64,000 nt of DNA from Pelomonas caseinilytica (GTDB lineage Bacteria; Pseudomonadota; Gammaproteobacteria; Burkholderiales; Burkholderiaceae_C), in assembly GCF_021353235.1 (NCBI RefSeq), contig NZ_JAJTWT010000004.1, forward strand, positions 411,601 to 475,600, read 5' to 3'. The notes under the pieces are model-generated. The model searched no databases. It was not told the DNA's origin and worked only from the letters and a program-made list of their open reading frames with translations. Position numbers and translations under genes: made by a program. Below are positions 38,114 through 47,387 of the stretch, piece by piece. Numbering within the stretch: the stretch's first letter is position 1; each line of letters starts with the position of its first letter.

Positions 38114-39979
38114 ATGGACCCCCGCCTCCTCCGCTACTACAACCAGGAACTGCGCTATCTCCGCGAGATGGGCGGCGAGTTCGCGCGCGAGTTCCCGAAG
38201 ATTGCCGGGCGCCTCGGCATGGAAGGCCTGGAGGTCGCCGACCCCTACGTCGAGCGGCTGCTCGAAGGAGCCGCCTTCCTCGCCGCCCGCGTGCAGCTCA
38301 AGCAGGACGCCGAGTTCCCTCAGCTCGCCCAGCGCCTGCTCGACATGGTCAGCCCCAACCTCGCGGCGCCGCTGCCGTCGATGCTGGTCGCGCAGATCAC
38401 GCCCGCCAACGACCCCAACCTGCTCAGCGGCTTCACGCTGCCGCGCGGCAGCGCGCTGCTCGGGCCGCGCACCGCCCTCGGGCCCACGCGCTGCGAGTTC
38501 CGTACCGCCCAGCCGGTGACGCTCACGCCCGTCAAGGTCACCCAGGTCGAGTATTTCCTGAGCGCGCCGGACCTGCCGCTGTCGGCCCTGTCGCTGCGCG
38601 AACGGCCCCGCAGCGGCGTGCGCCTGCGCCTGGCCCTGCCCGAGGGCATGCGCTTCTCGCAATTGCCGCTGGACAGCCTGCGCTTCTTCATGGGCGGCCT
38701 GCAGGACGTGGCGCTCAAGCTGCACGAGCTGGCCACCTGCCGCTGCGTCGGCCTGCTCGCTGGCCCCGGCGGCAAGGATGCCCAGCGCGTCTTCCTCTCG
38801 CCCGACCGCGTTCGCCAGGTCGGCCTCGCGGACGACGAGGCCATGCTGCCTGTGACGCTGCGGGGCCTGTCCGGCACGCGGCTGATGCAGGAGTACTTCG
38901 CATTCCCGCAGCGCTTCCTGTTCATCGACGTGACGGGCCTGGCCTCCGCCTTCGCCCGCACGCCGGGCAACAGCTTCGAGCTGGTGATGCTCTTCGACCG
39001 CTACGAGGCCTCGCTCGAGGGCGGCGGCGAGCCCGCCAACTTCTCGCTGAACTGCGTGCCGGCGATCAATCTCTTCGAGCGCCGCGCCGAACGCATCGCG
39101 GTGGACGACCGCAGCACCGGCTTCCAGGTCATCCCCGACCGGCTGGCCGGCAACGACTACGAGGTCTTCGACGTCGGCACCGTCACGGGCTTTTCCAACG
39201 AGACCGACGAGCTGCAGTTCCTGCCGCTGTTCGACGTGCCGCACGCCGGCCCCGCGGGCGCGGCCGGCTTCTTCAGCGCCCACCGCGAACCGCGGCTCGT
39301 GAGCGAACGCGGCAAGCGCGAGGGCCCGCGCTCGGCCTACGTGCCCTCGGAGGTCTACCTCACCCTCGTGGACCTGCAGCGCGCGCCCTACCGGCAGGAG
39401 CTGCGCCAGCTCGCCGCGCAGGTGCGCTGCACCAACCGCGACCTGCCGCTGTTCATGCCGGCCGGCTCCGCCGACGGCGGGCTCAGCCTCGAAAGCCGCG
39501 CGCCGGTGCAGTCGGTGGGCATCGTCGCGGGGCCGTCGCGGCCCGTCAGCGCGTTGCGCGAAGGGCCGCTGGCCTGGCGGCTGCTGTCGCTGCTGTCGTT
39601 GAACTATCTGTCCCTGGTGGACGAAGACCCCCAACGCGGCGCGCTGGCCCTGCGTGAACTGGTGGGCCTCTTCGCCCAGAGCAACGACGCCGGCCTGTTG
39701 CGCCAGGTGGAGGGCCTGCGGGCCGTCAGCGCCCGGCCGGTGGTGCGCCGCCATCCGGTGCCCGGGCCCATCGCCTTCGGGCGCGGGCTGGAGGTGCGGG
39801 TCGAGGTCGACGAACTCTCCTTCGAGGGCGGCAGCGCCACGCTGCTGGGCAGCGTGCTGCACCACTTCTTCACCCGCCACGTGTCGATGAACAGCTTCGT
39901 GCAGACGCAGCTGGTGTCGCGCACGCGCGGCGAACTCAAGCGCTGGGCCCCGCTGTCGGGCGCCCGGCAACTGCTGTGA
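38114..39979 (+). CDS. tssF: T6SS baseplate protein TssF
   Basis: 621 residues from ATG 38114. The family start is unmistakable (MDPRLLRYYNQELRYLREMG, EFAREFPKIAGRL) and the protein has the standard length. Other typical stretches are LLDMVSPNLAAPLPSMLV, FPQRFLFIDVTGL and INLFERRAE. The C-terminus carries FGRGLEVRVEVDE. TssF and TssG form the baseplate wedge with TssE and TssK. The stop overlaps the GTG of tssG (GTGA). Confidence 0.95.
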   Translation: MDPRLLRYYNQELRYLREMGGEFAREFPKIAGRLGMEGLEVADPYVERLLEGAAFLAARVQLKQDAEFPQLAQRLLDMVSPNLAAPLPSMLVAQITPANDPNLLSGFTLPRGSALLGPRTALGPTRCEFRTAQPVTLTPVKVTQVEYFLSAPDLPLSALSLRERPRSGVRLRLALPEGMRFSQLPLDSLRFFMGGLQDVALKLHELATCRCVGLLAGPGGKDAQRVFLSPDRVRQVGLADDEAMLPVTLRGLSGTRLMQEYFAFPQRFLFIDVTGLASAFARTPGNSFELVMLFDRYEASLEGGGEPANFSLNCVPAINLFERRAERIAVDDRSTGFQVIPDRLAGNDYEVFDVGTVTGFSNETDELQFLPLFDVPHAGPAGAAGFFSAHREPRLVSERGKREGPRSAYVPSEVYLTLVDLQRAPYRQELRQLAAQVRCTNRDLPLFMPAGSADGGLSLESRAPVQSVGIVAGPSRPVSALREGPLAWRLLSLLSLNYLSLVDEDPQRGALALRELVGLFAQSNDAGLLRQVEGLRAVSARPVVRRHPVPGPIAFGRGLEVRVEVDELSFEGGSATLLGSVLHHFFTRHVSMNSFVQTQLVSRTRGELKRWAPLSGARQLL

Positions 39980-41055
39980 GCGAAGAGGCGCACCCGGCAG
40001 GCGACAGCGGGGCGATCTTCCGCGCCCTGTCCGAGCGGCCGGGCCGGTTCGACCTCTTCCAGGCCCTGCGCCGCGTGGAGGCCGCCCACCCCGACAAGCC
40101 CCGCCTGGGCGAGGCACTGCGGCCCGGCGACGAGCCGCTGCGCTTCGCCGGCGAGCCGGCGCTGAACTTCGCCCCCACGGCAATCACGCGGCTCGAAGTG
40201 CATCCCCACGGGCCGCCTCGGCTGGTGCAGCGGGTCATCGGCATGTTCGGGCCCAACGGCGCCCTGCCCACCCACCTGACCGAATACGCCCGCGAACGCC
40301 AGATGCACCATGGCGACCGCAGCTTCTCGGCCTTCGTCGACCTGCTGCTGCACCGCTTCGGGCTGCTGTTCTACCGGGCCTGGGCGCGCGCCAACCCGGT
40401 CGTCGGCATGGACCGGCCGCATGACGCCCCCATCGTGCGGCACGTCGGCGCCCTCGCCGGCCTGGCCGAACCCTCCCAGCGCGGGCGCGACGCCCTGGGC
40501 GACTTCCCCAAGCTGCACTTCGCCGGCCGCCTGGCCCGCTCGACGCGCGACGCCGATGGCCTGGAGGCCTGGATGCGGCTGCGCTTCGGCGTGCCGGTGC
40601 AGGTGCGGCAGTTCCAGGGCCACTGGATGCCGCTGGACCGTGAAGAGCGGACCCGGCTGGACCGGCATCCGGGCCCGGCCCAGGCCCTGGGCCGCGGCGC
40701 GCTGCTGGGCGCCCAGGTGTGGGACGTGCAGCACAAGTTCCGCATCGTCGTCGGCCCCCTCTCCTGGCCGGACTTCCAATCCTTCCTCCCCGAGGGGCAG
40801 CGCCTGGAAGCGCTGCAGGCCATGGTGAGGCAATACGTCGGCTTCGAGTTCGCCTGGGACGTGCAGCTGCGGCTGCGGCCGGCCGAGGTGCCGGCCTGGC
40901 GCCTGGGCCGCGAGCGCGGCATCGGCCAGCTCGGCCGCAGCGCCTGGCTGAACAGCGGGCGGCCGCGCGCGCGCGCCGACGAGCTGGTCATGAACGTCGA
41001 GAGCATCTGCCGGGCGCCGCTCAGCCGCTCCCTCGCCCCGGCGCATCTCATCTAA
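39976..41055 (+). CDS. tssG: T6SS baseplate protein TssG
   Basis: 359 residues starting at GTG 39976, which overlaps the tssF stop. Family features are PGRFDLFQALRRVEAAHP at the start, RFAGEPALNFAPTAI, GMFGPNGALPTHLTEYA, FSAFVDLLLHRFGLLFYRAW and GAQVWDVQHKFRIVVGP. It binds TssF and TssE in the baseplate. A 159-bp gap with a hairpin element separates it from tssH. Confidence 0.94.
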   Translation: MSEEAHPAGDSGAIFRALSERPGRFDLFQALRRVEAAHPDKPRLGEALRPGDEPLRFAGEPALNFAPTAITRLEVHPHGPPRLVQRVIGMFGPNGALPTHLTEYARERQMHHGDRSFSAFVDLLLHRFGLLFYRAWARANPVVGMDRPHDAPIVRHVGALAGLAEPSQRGRDALGDFPKLHFAGRLARSTRDADGLEAWMRLRFGVPVQVRQFQGHWMPLDREERTRLDRHPGPAQALGRGALLGAQVWDVQHKFRIVVGPLSWPDFQSFLPEGQRLEALQAMVRQYVGFEFAWDVQLRLRPAEVPAWRLGRERGIGQLGRSAWLNSGRPRARADELVMNVESICRAPLSRSLAPAHLI

Positions 41056-41062
41056 CAAATCA

Positions 41063-41137
41063 AACACAGCCACAGAGGCACAGAGGCACAGAGAGGCCCG
41101 GATTTCTCTGTGCCTCTGTGCCTCTGTGGCTTGTGTT
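41063..41137. repeat. CACAGAGR hairpin element, copy 3 (tssG/tssH gap)
   Basis: Left arm AACACAGCCACAGAGG with two further octamers to about 41097, loop CCCGGA, right arm TTTCTCTGTGCCTCTG to GGCTTGTGTT. It begins only eight bases after the tssG stop codon and is followed by about 77 bases before the tssH start. Confidence 0.85.
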
Positions 41138-41214
41138 CGGTTTTCGACTTTCGGTTTTCTCGAGCAGGGAACTGAACGGCCGACTCGGGCACCAAGCACC
41201 GAGGAGATTTCCAG

Positions 41215-43890
41215 ATGACCGACATCAGCCGCCAAGCCCTTTTCGGCAAGCTCAACCCGCTGGCCTACAAGTCCATCGAGGGCGCCACCGTCTTCTGCAA
41301 GCTCAGGGGCAACCCCTACGTCGAGCTGGTGCACTGGATCACCCAGCTGCTGGAGAACAACGAATCCGACGTGGCCGCCCTGGTGCGCCACTACGGCCTG
41401 GACGCCGCCGCCCTGGCCCGCGACGTGACCGCGGCGCTGGACCGCCTGCCGCGCGGCTCCACCTCGATCAGCGACTTCTCCGAGCACATCACCCACGCCA
41501 TCCAGCAGGCCTGGGTCTACGCGACGCTGATGTACGGCGACGCCCAGGTACGCAGCGGCCACCTGCTGCTGGCCCTGCTGAGCACGCCGACGCTGCGCAA
41601 TGCCCTGCTGGGCATCTCGCGCCAGTTCGAGAAGATCAAACCCGACGACCTGGCGGACAAGCTGCCCGCCCTGGTCGGCAAGACCGGCGAAGCGGGCCTG
41701 GGCGCCACCGACGGCAGCGCCCTGGGCTCGGCCCAGCCCGGCCAGGCCGAAGGCGCGATGGCGCCGGCCGCCATGGGCCGCCAGGAAGCGCTGAAGAAGT
41801 TCACCGTCGACCTCACCGAGAAGGCCCGCAACGGCGAGATCGACCCCGTCACCGGCCGCGACGACGAGATCCGCCAGATCGTCGACATCCTGATGCGCCG
41901 CCGCCAGAACAACCCGCTGCTCACCGGCGAGGCCGGCGTGGGCAAGACGGCGGTGGTGGAGGGCTTCGCGCTGCGTCTGGCCCGCGGCGACGTGCCGCCG
42001 CCGCTGCAGGGCGTCACGCTGCTGACCCTGGACATCGGCCTGCTGCAGGCCGGCGCCTCGATGAAGGGCGAGTTCGAGCAGCGCCTGCGCCAGGTCATCG
42101 ACGAGGTGCAGCAAAGCCCCAAGCCCATCATCCTGTTCATCGACGAGATCCACACCCTGGTCGGCGCCGGCGGCGCCGCCGGCACGGGCGACGCGGCCAA
42201 CCTGCTCAAGCCGGCCCTGGCGCGCGGCAACCTGCGCACCGTGGGTGCCACCACCTGGGCCGAGTACAAGAAATACATCGAGAAGGACCCGGCCCTGACC
42301 CGCCGCTTCCAGACCGTGCAGGTCGAGGAGCCCGACGAGAAGAAGGCCATCCTGATGCTGCGCGGCGTGGCCACCGTGCTGGAGAAGCACCACCAGGTCC
42401 AGCTGCTGGACGAGGCCATCGAGGCGGCCGTCAAGCTCTCGCACCGCTACATCCCGGCCCGCCAGCTGCCCGACAAGGCCGTCAGCCTGCTCGACACCGC
42501 CTGCGCCCGCGTCGCCGTCAGCCAGCACGCCATGCCGGCCGAGGTGGAGGACTGCAAGCGCCGCATCGAGTCGCTGGAGATCGAGCAGGGCATCATCGGC
42601 CGCGAGGCCCAGGTCGGCGTGAACGTCGGCGACCGCGGCGCCACGGTGGAGGCGTCGCTTGCGGCCGAGCGCGCCCGGCTGGCCACGCTGGAAGAGCGCT
42701 GGCAGCAGGAGAAGGCCCTGGTCGCCCAGATCCTGGAGCTGCGAGGCCAGCTGCGCGGCGACGGCCAGGCGGTGGACGAGGCCGGCTCCAGCCAGCCCGA
42801 CCGCGCCGCCCTGCTCGGCCGCATGCACACGGCCCAGGCCAGCCTGGCCGAGCTGCAGGGCGATGCGCCGCTGATCCTGCCGTCGGTGGACGCCCAGGCC
42901 GTGGCCAGCGTCGTGGCGGACTGGACCGGCATCCCCGTGGGCCGCATGGTCAAGAACGAGCTGGAGGCCGTGCTGCGACTGGGCGCCACGCTCGGCCAGC
43001 GCGTCATCGGCCAGCAGCATGGCCTGGACATGATCGCGCGCCGCATCCAGACCTCGCGCGCCAAGCTGGACAACCCCAACAAGCCCATCGGCGTCTTCAT
43101 GCTCTGCGGCACCTCGGGCGTGGGCAAGACCGAGACCGCGCTGGCCCTGGCCGAGTCGCTCTATGGCGGCGAGCAGAACGTCATCACCATCAACATGAGC
43201 GAGTACCAGGAGTCGCACACCGTCTCCACGCTCAAGGGCGCGCCTCCCGGCTACGTGGGCTACGGCGAGGGCGGCGTGCTGACCGAAGCGGTGCGCCGCC
43301 GGCCTTACAGCGTGGTGCTGCTCGACGAGGTGGAGAAGGCCCACCCCGACGTGCACGAGCTCTTCTTCCAGGTCTTCGACAAGGGCTGGATGGAGGACGG
43401 CGAGGGCCGCCTCATCGACTTCAAGAACACCATCATCCTGCTGACGAGCAACGTCGGGTCCGAGCTCATCATGAACATGTGCCGCGACCCCGAGCTGCTG
43501 CCCGACCCCGAGTCGCTGGCCACGGCGCTGACCGAGCCGCTGCAGAAGGTCTTCCCGCCGGCGCTGCTGGGCCGCATCGTCACCATCCCCTACTACCCGC
43601 TGTCCGACGAGATGCTGGCGCGCATCGTGCGCCTGCAGCTGGGCCGCATCGTCAAGCGCGTGGCCGAGAACCACCGCATCCCCTTCGAGTACAGCGACGC
43701 GGCGGTCGAGCTCATCGTCAAGCGCTGCAACAACGCGGAGTCGGGCGGACGCATCATCGACGCCATCCTGACCAACACGGTGCTGCCGCGGGTCTCCATC
43801 GAGTACCTGTCGCGCACGGCCTCGGGCCAGCCGCTGCAGCGCGTCTCGCTGGACGTCGCCGACGGCGACTTCAGCTATGCCTTCGACTGA
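41215..43890 (+). CDS. clpV: T6SS ATPase TssH (ClpV)
   Basis: 891 residues behind GAGGAG. The N-terminal domain (about 1-160) binds TssC. Two AAA+ modules follow: D1 with Walker A GEAGVGKTAVVEG and Walker B IILFIDEIHTLVGAG, and D2 with GTSGVGKTETALALAE and LLDEVEKAHPD. A ClpB-like middle coiled coil (about 415-540) lies between. It recycles contracted TssB-TssC sheath with ATP. It heads a downstream set with vgrG, starting 18 bases later. Confidence 0.96.
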   Translation: MTDISRQALFGKLNPLAYKSIEGATVFCKLRGNPYVELVHWITQLLENNESDVAALVRHYGLDAAALARDVTAALDRLPRGSTSISDFSEHITHAIQQAWVYATLMYGDAQVRSGHLLLALLSTPTLRNALLGISRQFEKIKPDDLADKLPALVGKTGEAGLGATDGSALGSAQPGQAEGAMAPAAMGRQEALKKFTVDLTEKARNGEIDPVTGRDDEIRQIVDILMRRRQNNPLLTGEAGVGKTAVVEGFALRLARGDVPPPLQGVTLLTLDIGLLQAGASMKGEFEQRLRQVIDEVQQSPKPIILFIDEIHTLVGAGGAAGTGDAANLLKPALARGNLRTVGATTWAEYKKYIEKDPALTRRFQTVQVEEPDEKKAILMLRGVATVLEKHHQVQLLDEAIEAAVKLSHRYIPARQLPDKAVSLLDTACARVAVSQHAMPAEVEDCKRRIESLEIEQGIIGREAQVGVNVGDRGATVEASLAAERARLATLEERWQQEKALVAQILELRGQLRGDGQAVDEAGSSQPDRAALLGRMHTAQASLAELQGDAPLILPSVDAQAVASVVADWTGIPVGRMVKNELEAVLRLGATLGQRVIGQQHGLDMIARRIQTSRAKLDNPNKPIGVFMLCGTSGVGKTETALALAESLYGGEQNVITINMSEYQESHTVSTLKGAPPGYVGYGEGGVLTEAVRRRPYSVVLLDEVEKAHPDVHELFFQVFDKGWMEDGEGRLIDFKNTIILLTSNVGSELIMNMCRDPELLPDPESLATALTEPLQKVFPPALLGRIVTIPYYPLSDEMLARIVRLQLGRIVKRVAENHRIPFEYSDAAVELIVKRCNNAESGGRIIDAILTNTVLPRVSIEYLSRTASGQPLQRVSLDVADGDFSYAFD

Positions 43891-43908
43891 CGGGCCGGGA
43901 GGGCGCGC

Positions 43909-46842
43909 ATGAGCAGCCATACCTTGTCCATCGAGACGGCGCTCGGCGGCGGCACCGACAAGCTGCTGGTGCTGCGCATGCAGGGCCAGGAGAAGCTCGG
44001 CCGACTGCCGGAGTGGCAGGTCGACCTCGTCGGCAACGTCAGCCGGCTCGGCATCAAGGAGCGCGTCGACCTGCATGCCATGCTCGGCAAGCCGGCCCAC
44101 GTGGTGATGGACCTGCACGGCGTCAAGCGCGAATTCAACGGCCATGTGACGCGTGCGGTGCGCGGTGAGCGGCACGGCCGCTACGAGGCCTTCAGCATCG
44201 TCATGCGGCCCTGGCTGTGGTTCGCCACGCGCAGCCGCAACTCGCGCGTCTTCCAGGACAAGACGGTGCGCGAGATCGTCGACGCGGTGCTCGGCCCCTA
44301 CAGCAGCGACATCGACTGGAAGCTGCGCACGACGCCCGCCTATCCGACGCTCGAATACTGCGTGCAGTACGACGAGACCGACTTCGATTTCGTCAGCCGC
44401 CTGCTCGAGGACGCCGGCATCTACTACTTCTTCAAGCACGACAGGAAGAAGGACATCCTCGTGCTGACCGACGGATCGGGTGGCGGCCTGCCCGCCCTCG
44501 ACAAGCCCACGCTGCAGTGGGCCAACGGCCTCAAGCACGACGAGAGCCTCATGGACTGGCGCCGCCAGGAAGAGGTGCGCTCGACCAAGGCCATCGTCCG
44601 CGACCACGACTATCTCGCCTCCACCAAGGAGATCGAGGAAGAGAAGGCGGCCCTGCAGACCGCCTCGCCCAAGGTGCCCGGCGGCGGCGAGGTGTTCGAA
44701 TTCCCGGCCGGCGCGGTGCTCAACCAGAAGAACACCGAGGCCCAGTCGGCGACGACGGCGGCCAAGGAAATCGCCAAGCTCCGGCTCGAGGAGCTGCAGT
44801 CCCTGCAGACGGTCTGCACCGGCACGACCAACTCCAGCGCCGTGACGGTGGGCGCCGCCTTCAAGCTGACGAAGGCGCTCGCGGCCTCCGACAACGTCGA
44901 CTACCTCGTCGTCGGCATGTCCTACCGCGCCGAGTTCGGCGACCATGAGGCCATCGACGACCTCAAGGGCCTGAAGGGCCGGCGCGACGGCTTCGTCTCC
45001 GATCTCGCCTGCATCCCGAAGAGCGGCCATCCCTTCCGCCCGGAGCGCCTCACGCCGCGGCCCCGCATGCATGGCCCCCTGACGGCCGACGTCGTCGGCG
45101 CGCAGGACAAGGAGATCGAGGTCGACAAGCACGGCCGCGTGAAGGTGCAGTTCCACTGGGACGGCAAGGGCGGCAAGGACGAGGACAGCTCCTGCTGGGT
45201 CCGCGTGGCCCAGCCCTGGGCCGGCAAGAGCATGGGCATGTGGATGATCCCGCGCATCGGCCACGAGGTCGTCGTGAGCTTCATCGGCGGCAACCCCGAC
45301 CGCCCGCTCGTGACTGGCTCCGTCCACAACGACGCCAACCTGCCGCCCTACGAGCTGCCCGCCCATGCGCACACCAGCGGCTGGGTCAGCCACTCGACCA
45401 AGGAAGGTGCCGACGACGCCCGCAACGAGCTGCGCTTCTGCGACGACAAGGACAACGAGCACGTCTGGCTGCAGGCCCAGAAGGCCTTCTACCGGCACGT
45501 GAAGGGCGACACCTTCGACCACCTCGAGATGAACGAGACGCGCCGCGTCGGGCAGTCGGTCAAGGAAGTGGTGGGCGGCGCCTGGAGCCTGAACGTCGGC
45601 GACGACGTCATGCACGACCTCGGCAAGGACCTGCACACCACCGTCGCCGGCGACATCTTCACCAAGGGCGCCGCGACCTGGCAGATCAAGCTCGAGAAGG
45701 AGCTCAGCGTCAAGACCGCGACCGACGTGAGCGTTGACGCCGACGGCAAGTCCGACTGGAAGAGCGGCGGGGACGTGCACCTGGACAGCGGCGGCGTGCT
45801 GCACCTGAAGTCCACCGGCAACCTCGTCGGCGAGAGCGGTGCCAAGGTCTCGCTCAAGGCCGCCAGCGACGTCGTCGCGGAGGGCGTGAGCGTCAAGATC
45901 AAGGCCAGCGGCGAGGTGGTGATCGAAGGCACGGCCGGCATCAAGCTCGTCTGCGGCGGCTCCTCCATCGCACTGACGTCGAGCAGCGTCGACATCACCG
46001 GCGGCCTGGTCAACATCAACTGCGGCGGCGGTGGCGGCTCGGCGGGCTCGGCGGAGAGCGCCGCCGCCGCCTCGCCCAAGGAAGTGGCGGACGCCAAGGT
46101 GCTCGACGAGCTCAAGAGCGACCAGCAGGACGACTACAAGAAGCAGCTCGCCGACCCCTTCGAGGAGGGCAGCTCGCCAGGCGGCACCGCCCCCGGCGGC
46201 GCGGCCGGGGGCCGGCCGCGAGCGAACGCCTTCTCTGCGGGCAGCGGCCTCGCGGCCTCGGCCGGCGCGCTGGGCGACGCCGCCGGTGCAGCGGCTGGCG
46301 CAGCCGCGGGTGCGGCGGCAGGGGCGGCGGCGGCCGTCGCGGCGGCCACCGCGGCTGCAGCCGCCGGTGCCGCAGCCATGGCGCTGCTCTCGCCGCCCGC
46401 GCCACCCACCGACCCGAACCAGCGCCCCGACATCTACGACAAGGACGGCCAACTCGTCGGCGGCCCCCGCGCCCAGACCACCGACCCCAACGCCCGGCCC
46501 GACATCTACGACAAGGACGGGCAGCTCGTCGGCGGCCCGCGCGCCAAGACCACCGATCCCAAGGCCAGGCCCGATCTCTACGACCGGGACGGCCAACTCG
46601 TCGGCGGCCCGCGGGCCCAGACCACCGACCCCAACGCGCGGCCGGACCTGTACGCCAAGGATGGGCAGCTCGTGGGCGGCGAGAAGGCCGTCACCACCGA
46701 CCCCAACGCCCGGCCCGACCTCTACGAGAAGGACGGCCAGCTGGTCGGCGGCGAGAAGGCCACCACCACCGACCCCAACGCCCGGCCCGACATCTATGAC
46801 GCGGACGAGCGCCTCGCCGAACCGCCCGCCTCGACCGAATGA
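43909..46842 (+). CDS. vgrG: VgrG spike protein with a repeat-bearing C-terminal extension (TssI)
   Basis: 977 residues. The gp27-like part (about 1-380) has YCVQYDETDFDFVSRLLED; the gp5-like part has KVQFHWDGKGGKDEDSSCWVR and WMIPRIGHEVVVSFIGGNPD. A beta-helical needle follows to about 700. The extension contains an Ala-rich stretch (about 765-825) and then six tandem 24-residue repeats (833-976) with the core RPDIYDKDGQLVGG. No known toxin domain is seen, so the tail may recruit cargo. The DUF4123 adaptor gene overlaps its stop. Confidence 0.92.
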   Translation: MSSHTLSIETALGGGTDKLLVLRMQGQEKLGRLPEWQVDLVGNVSRLGIKERVDLHAMLGKPAHVVMDLHGVKREFNGHVTRAVRGERHGRYEAFSIVMRPWLWFATRSRNSRVFQDKTVREIVDAVLGPYSSDIDWKLRTTPAYPTLEYCVQYDETDFDFVSRLLEDAGIYYFFKHDRKKDILVLTDGSGGGLPALDKPTLQWANGLKHDESLMDWRRQEEVRSTKAIVRDHDYLASTKEIEEEKAALQTASPKVPGGGEVFEFPAGAVLNQKNTEAQSATTAAKEIAKLRLEELQSLQTVCTGTTNSSAVTVGAAFKLTKALAASDNVDYLVVGMSYRAEFGDHEAIDDLKGLKGRRDGFVSDLACIPKSGHPFRPERLTPRPRMHGPLTADVVGAQDKEIEVDKHGRVKVQFHWDGKGGKDEDSSCWVRVAQPWAGKSMGMWMIPRIGHEVVVSFIGGNPDRPLVTGSVHNDANLPPYELPAHAHTSGWVSHSTKEGADDARNELRFCDDKDNEHVWLQAQKAFYRHVKGDTFDHLEMNETRRVGQSVKEVVGGAWSLNVGDDVMHDLGKDLHTTVAGDIFTKGAATWQIKLEKELSVKTATDVSVDADGKSDWKSGGDVHLDSGGVLHLKSTGNLVGESGAKVSLKAASDVVAEGVSVKIKASGEVVIEGTAGIKLVCGGSSIALTSSSVDITGGLVNINCGGGGGSAGSAESAAAASPKEVADAKVLDELKSDQQDDYKKQLADPFEEGSSPGGTAPGGAAGGRPRANAFSAGSGLAASAGALGDAAGAAAGAAAGAAAGAAAAVAAATAAAAAGAAAMALLSPPAPPTDPNQRPDIYDKDGQLVGGPRAQTTDPNARPDIYDKDGQLVGGPRAKTTDPKARPDLYDRDGQLVGGPRAQTTDPNARPDLYAKDGQLVGGEKAVTTDPNARPDLYEKDGQLVGGEKATTTDPNARPDIYDADERLAEPPASTE
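46405..46836 (+). repeat. Six 72-bp in-frame tandem repeats at the end of vgrG
   Basis: Units begin at 46405, 46477, 46549, 46621, 46693 and 46765 and encode TTDPNARPDIYDKDGQLVGG plus four variable residues. The first three carry PRA(Q/K) endings, the fourth and fifth EKA endings, and the last is degenerate. Substitutions are mostly conservative (Ile/Leu, Asp/Glu/Ala). Confidence 0.92.
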
Positions 46843-47387
46843 CCGCGACGGCTGCTTCGTCGACCGCGCGCTTCAGCCTCGCCCAGCTCGAAGCGGCACT
46901 GTGGGCGCGCGGCCGGGTCTACGCCGTCATCGACGGCTGCCGGGTGCCCGGCCTCGCCGAGCGGCTGCAGGACAGTGGCGCCGACTTCAACTGCCTCAGC
47001 CGCGGCCAGCTCGATGACGCGCAGGCGGCACGCGCCGCCTACATCGCCGAGCTTCGCCCCGACGAGCCGCTGCTGCGCTGGCTCGTCGACGAGGCCACGA
47101 CCGCCTTCACCGGCTGGGGCGTGCTGCTGGTGTCCAACCGCTCGCTGCTGGCGATGCGCGAGTACGCGCGCGACCTGGCCGAAGTGCAGCTGCCCGACGG
47201 GCGCCGCCGCCCCTGGCGCTGGTGGGACCCGGTGCTGCTCGACGCCCTGCTGCCGCTGCTCGCCCCGGGCCAGCGCGACCAGGTCTTCGCGCACGGCCAG
47301 ACGCTGGTCGGCTTGGCACCGCAGGTCTGGCTGTGGTGGTCGCAAGCCGAGGGCGTCCTGCAGCGGGAGGCCCGGTGCTTGCTCTGA
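46839..47387 (+). CDS. DUF4123 effector-loading adaptor (Tap/TEC type)
   Basis: 182 residues overlapping the vgrG stop by four bases. DUF4123 features are the N-terminal strand-helix with VYAVIDGCRVPGLAERL, LLRWLVDEATT with a GWGVLLVSN strand, and RPWRWWDPVLLDALLPLL. Adaptors of this family bind a particular effector and mount it on the neighbouring VgrG. The cargo is normally the next gene or genes, which points to the two unknown proteins that follow. Confidence 0.88.
   Translation: MTATAASSTARFSLAQLEAALWARGRVYAVIDGCRVPGLAERLQDSGADFNCLSRGQLDDAQAARAAYIAELRPDEPLLRWLVDEATTAFTGWGVLLVSNRSLLAMREYARDLAEVQLPDGRRRPWRWWDPVLLDALLPLLAPGQRDQVFAHGQTLVGLAPQVWLWWSQAEGVLQREARCLL

Noticed and set aside
39604..46596. 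A 2330-codon open frame on the minus strand, antisense to tssF through vgrG
   Set aside because: It is Gly/Gln/Val/His/Arg-rich, has no family motif, and mirrors real plus-strand genes with clear T6SS signatures. Very high GC makes long antisense frames common.
46405..46836. 72-bp repeats in vgrG as a CRISPR or intergenic satellite
   Set aside because: They are in frame inside the gene with synonymous or conservative changes, so they are protein repeats.
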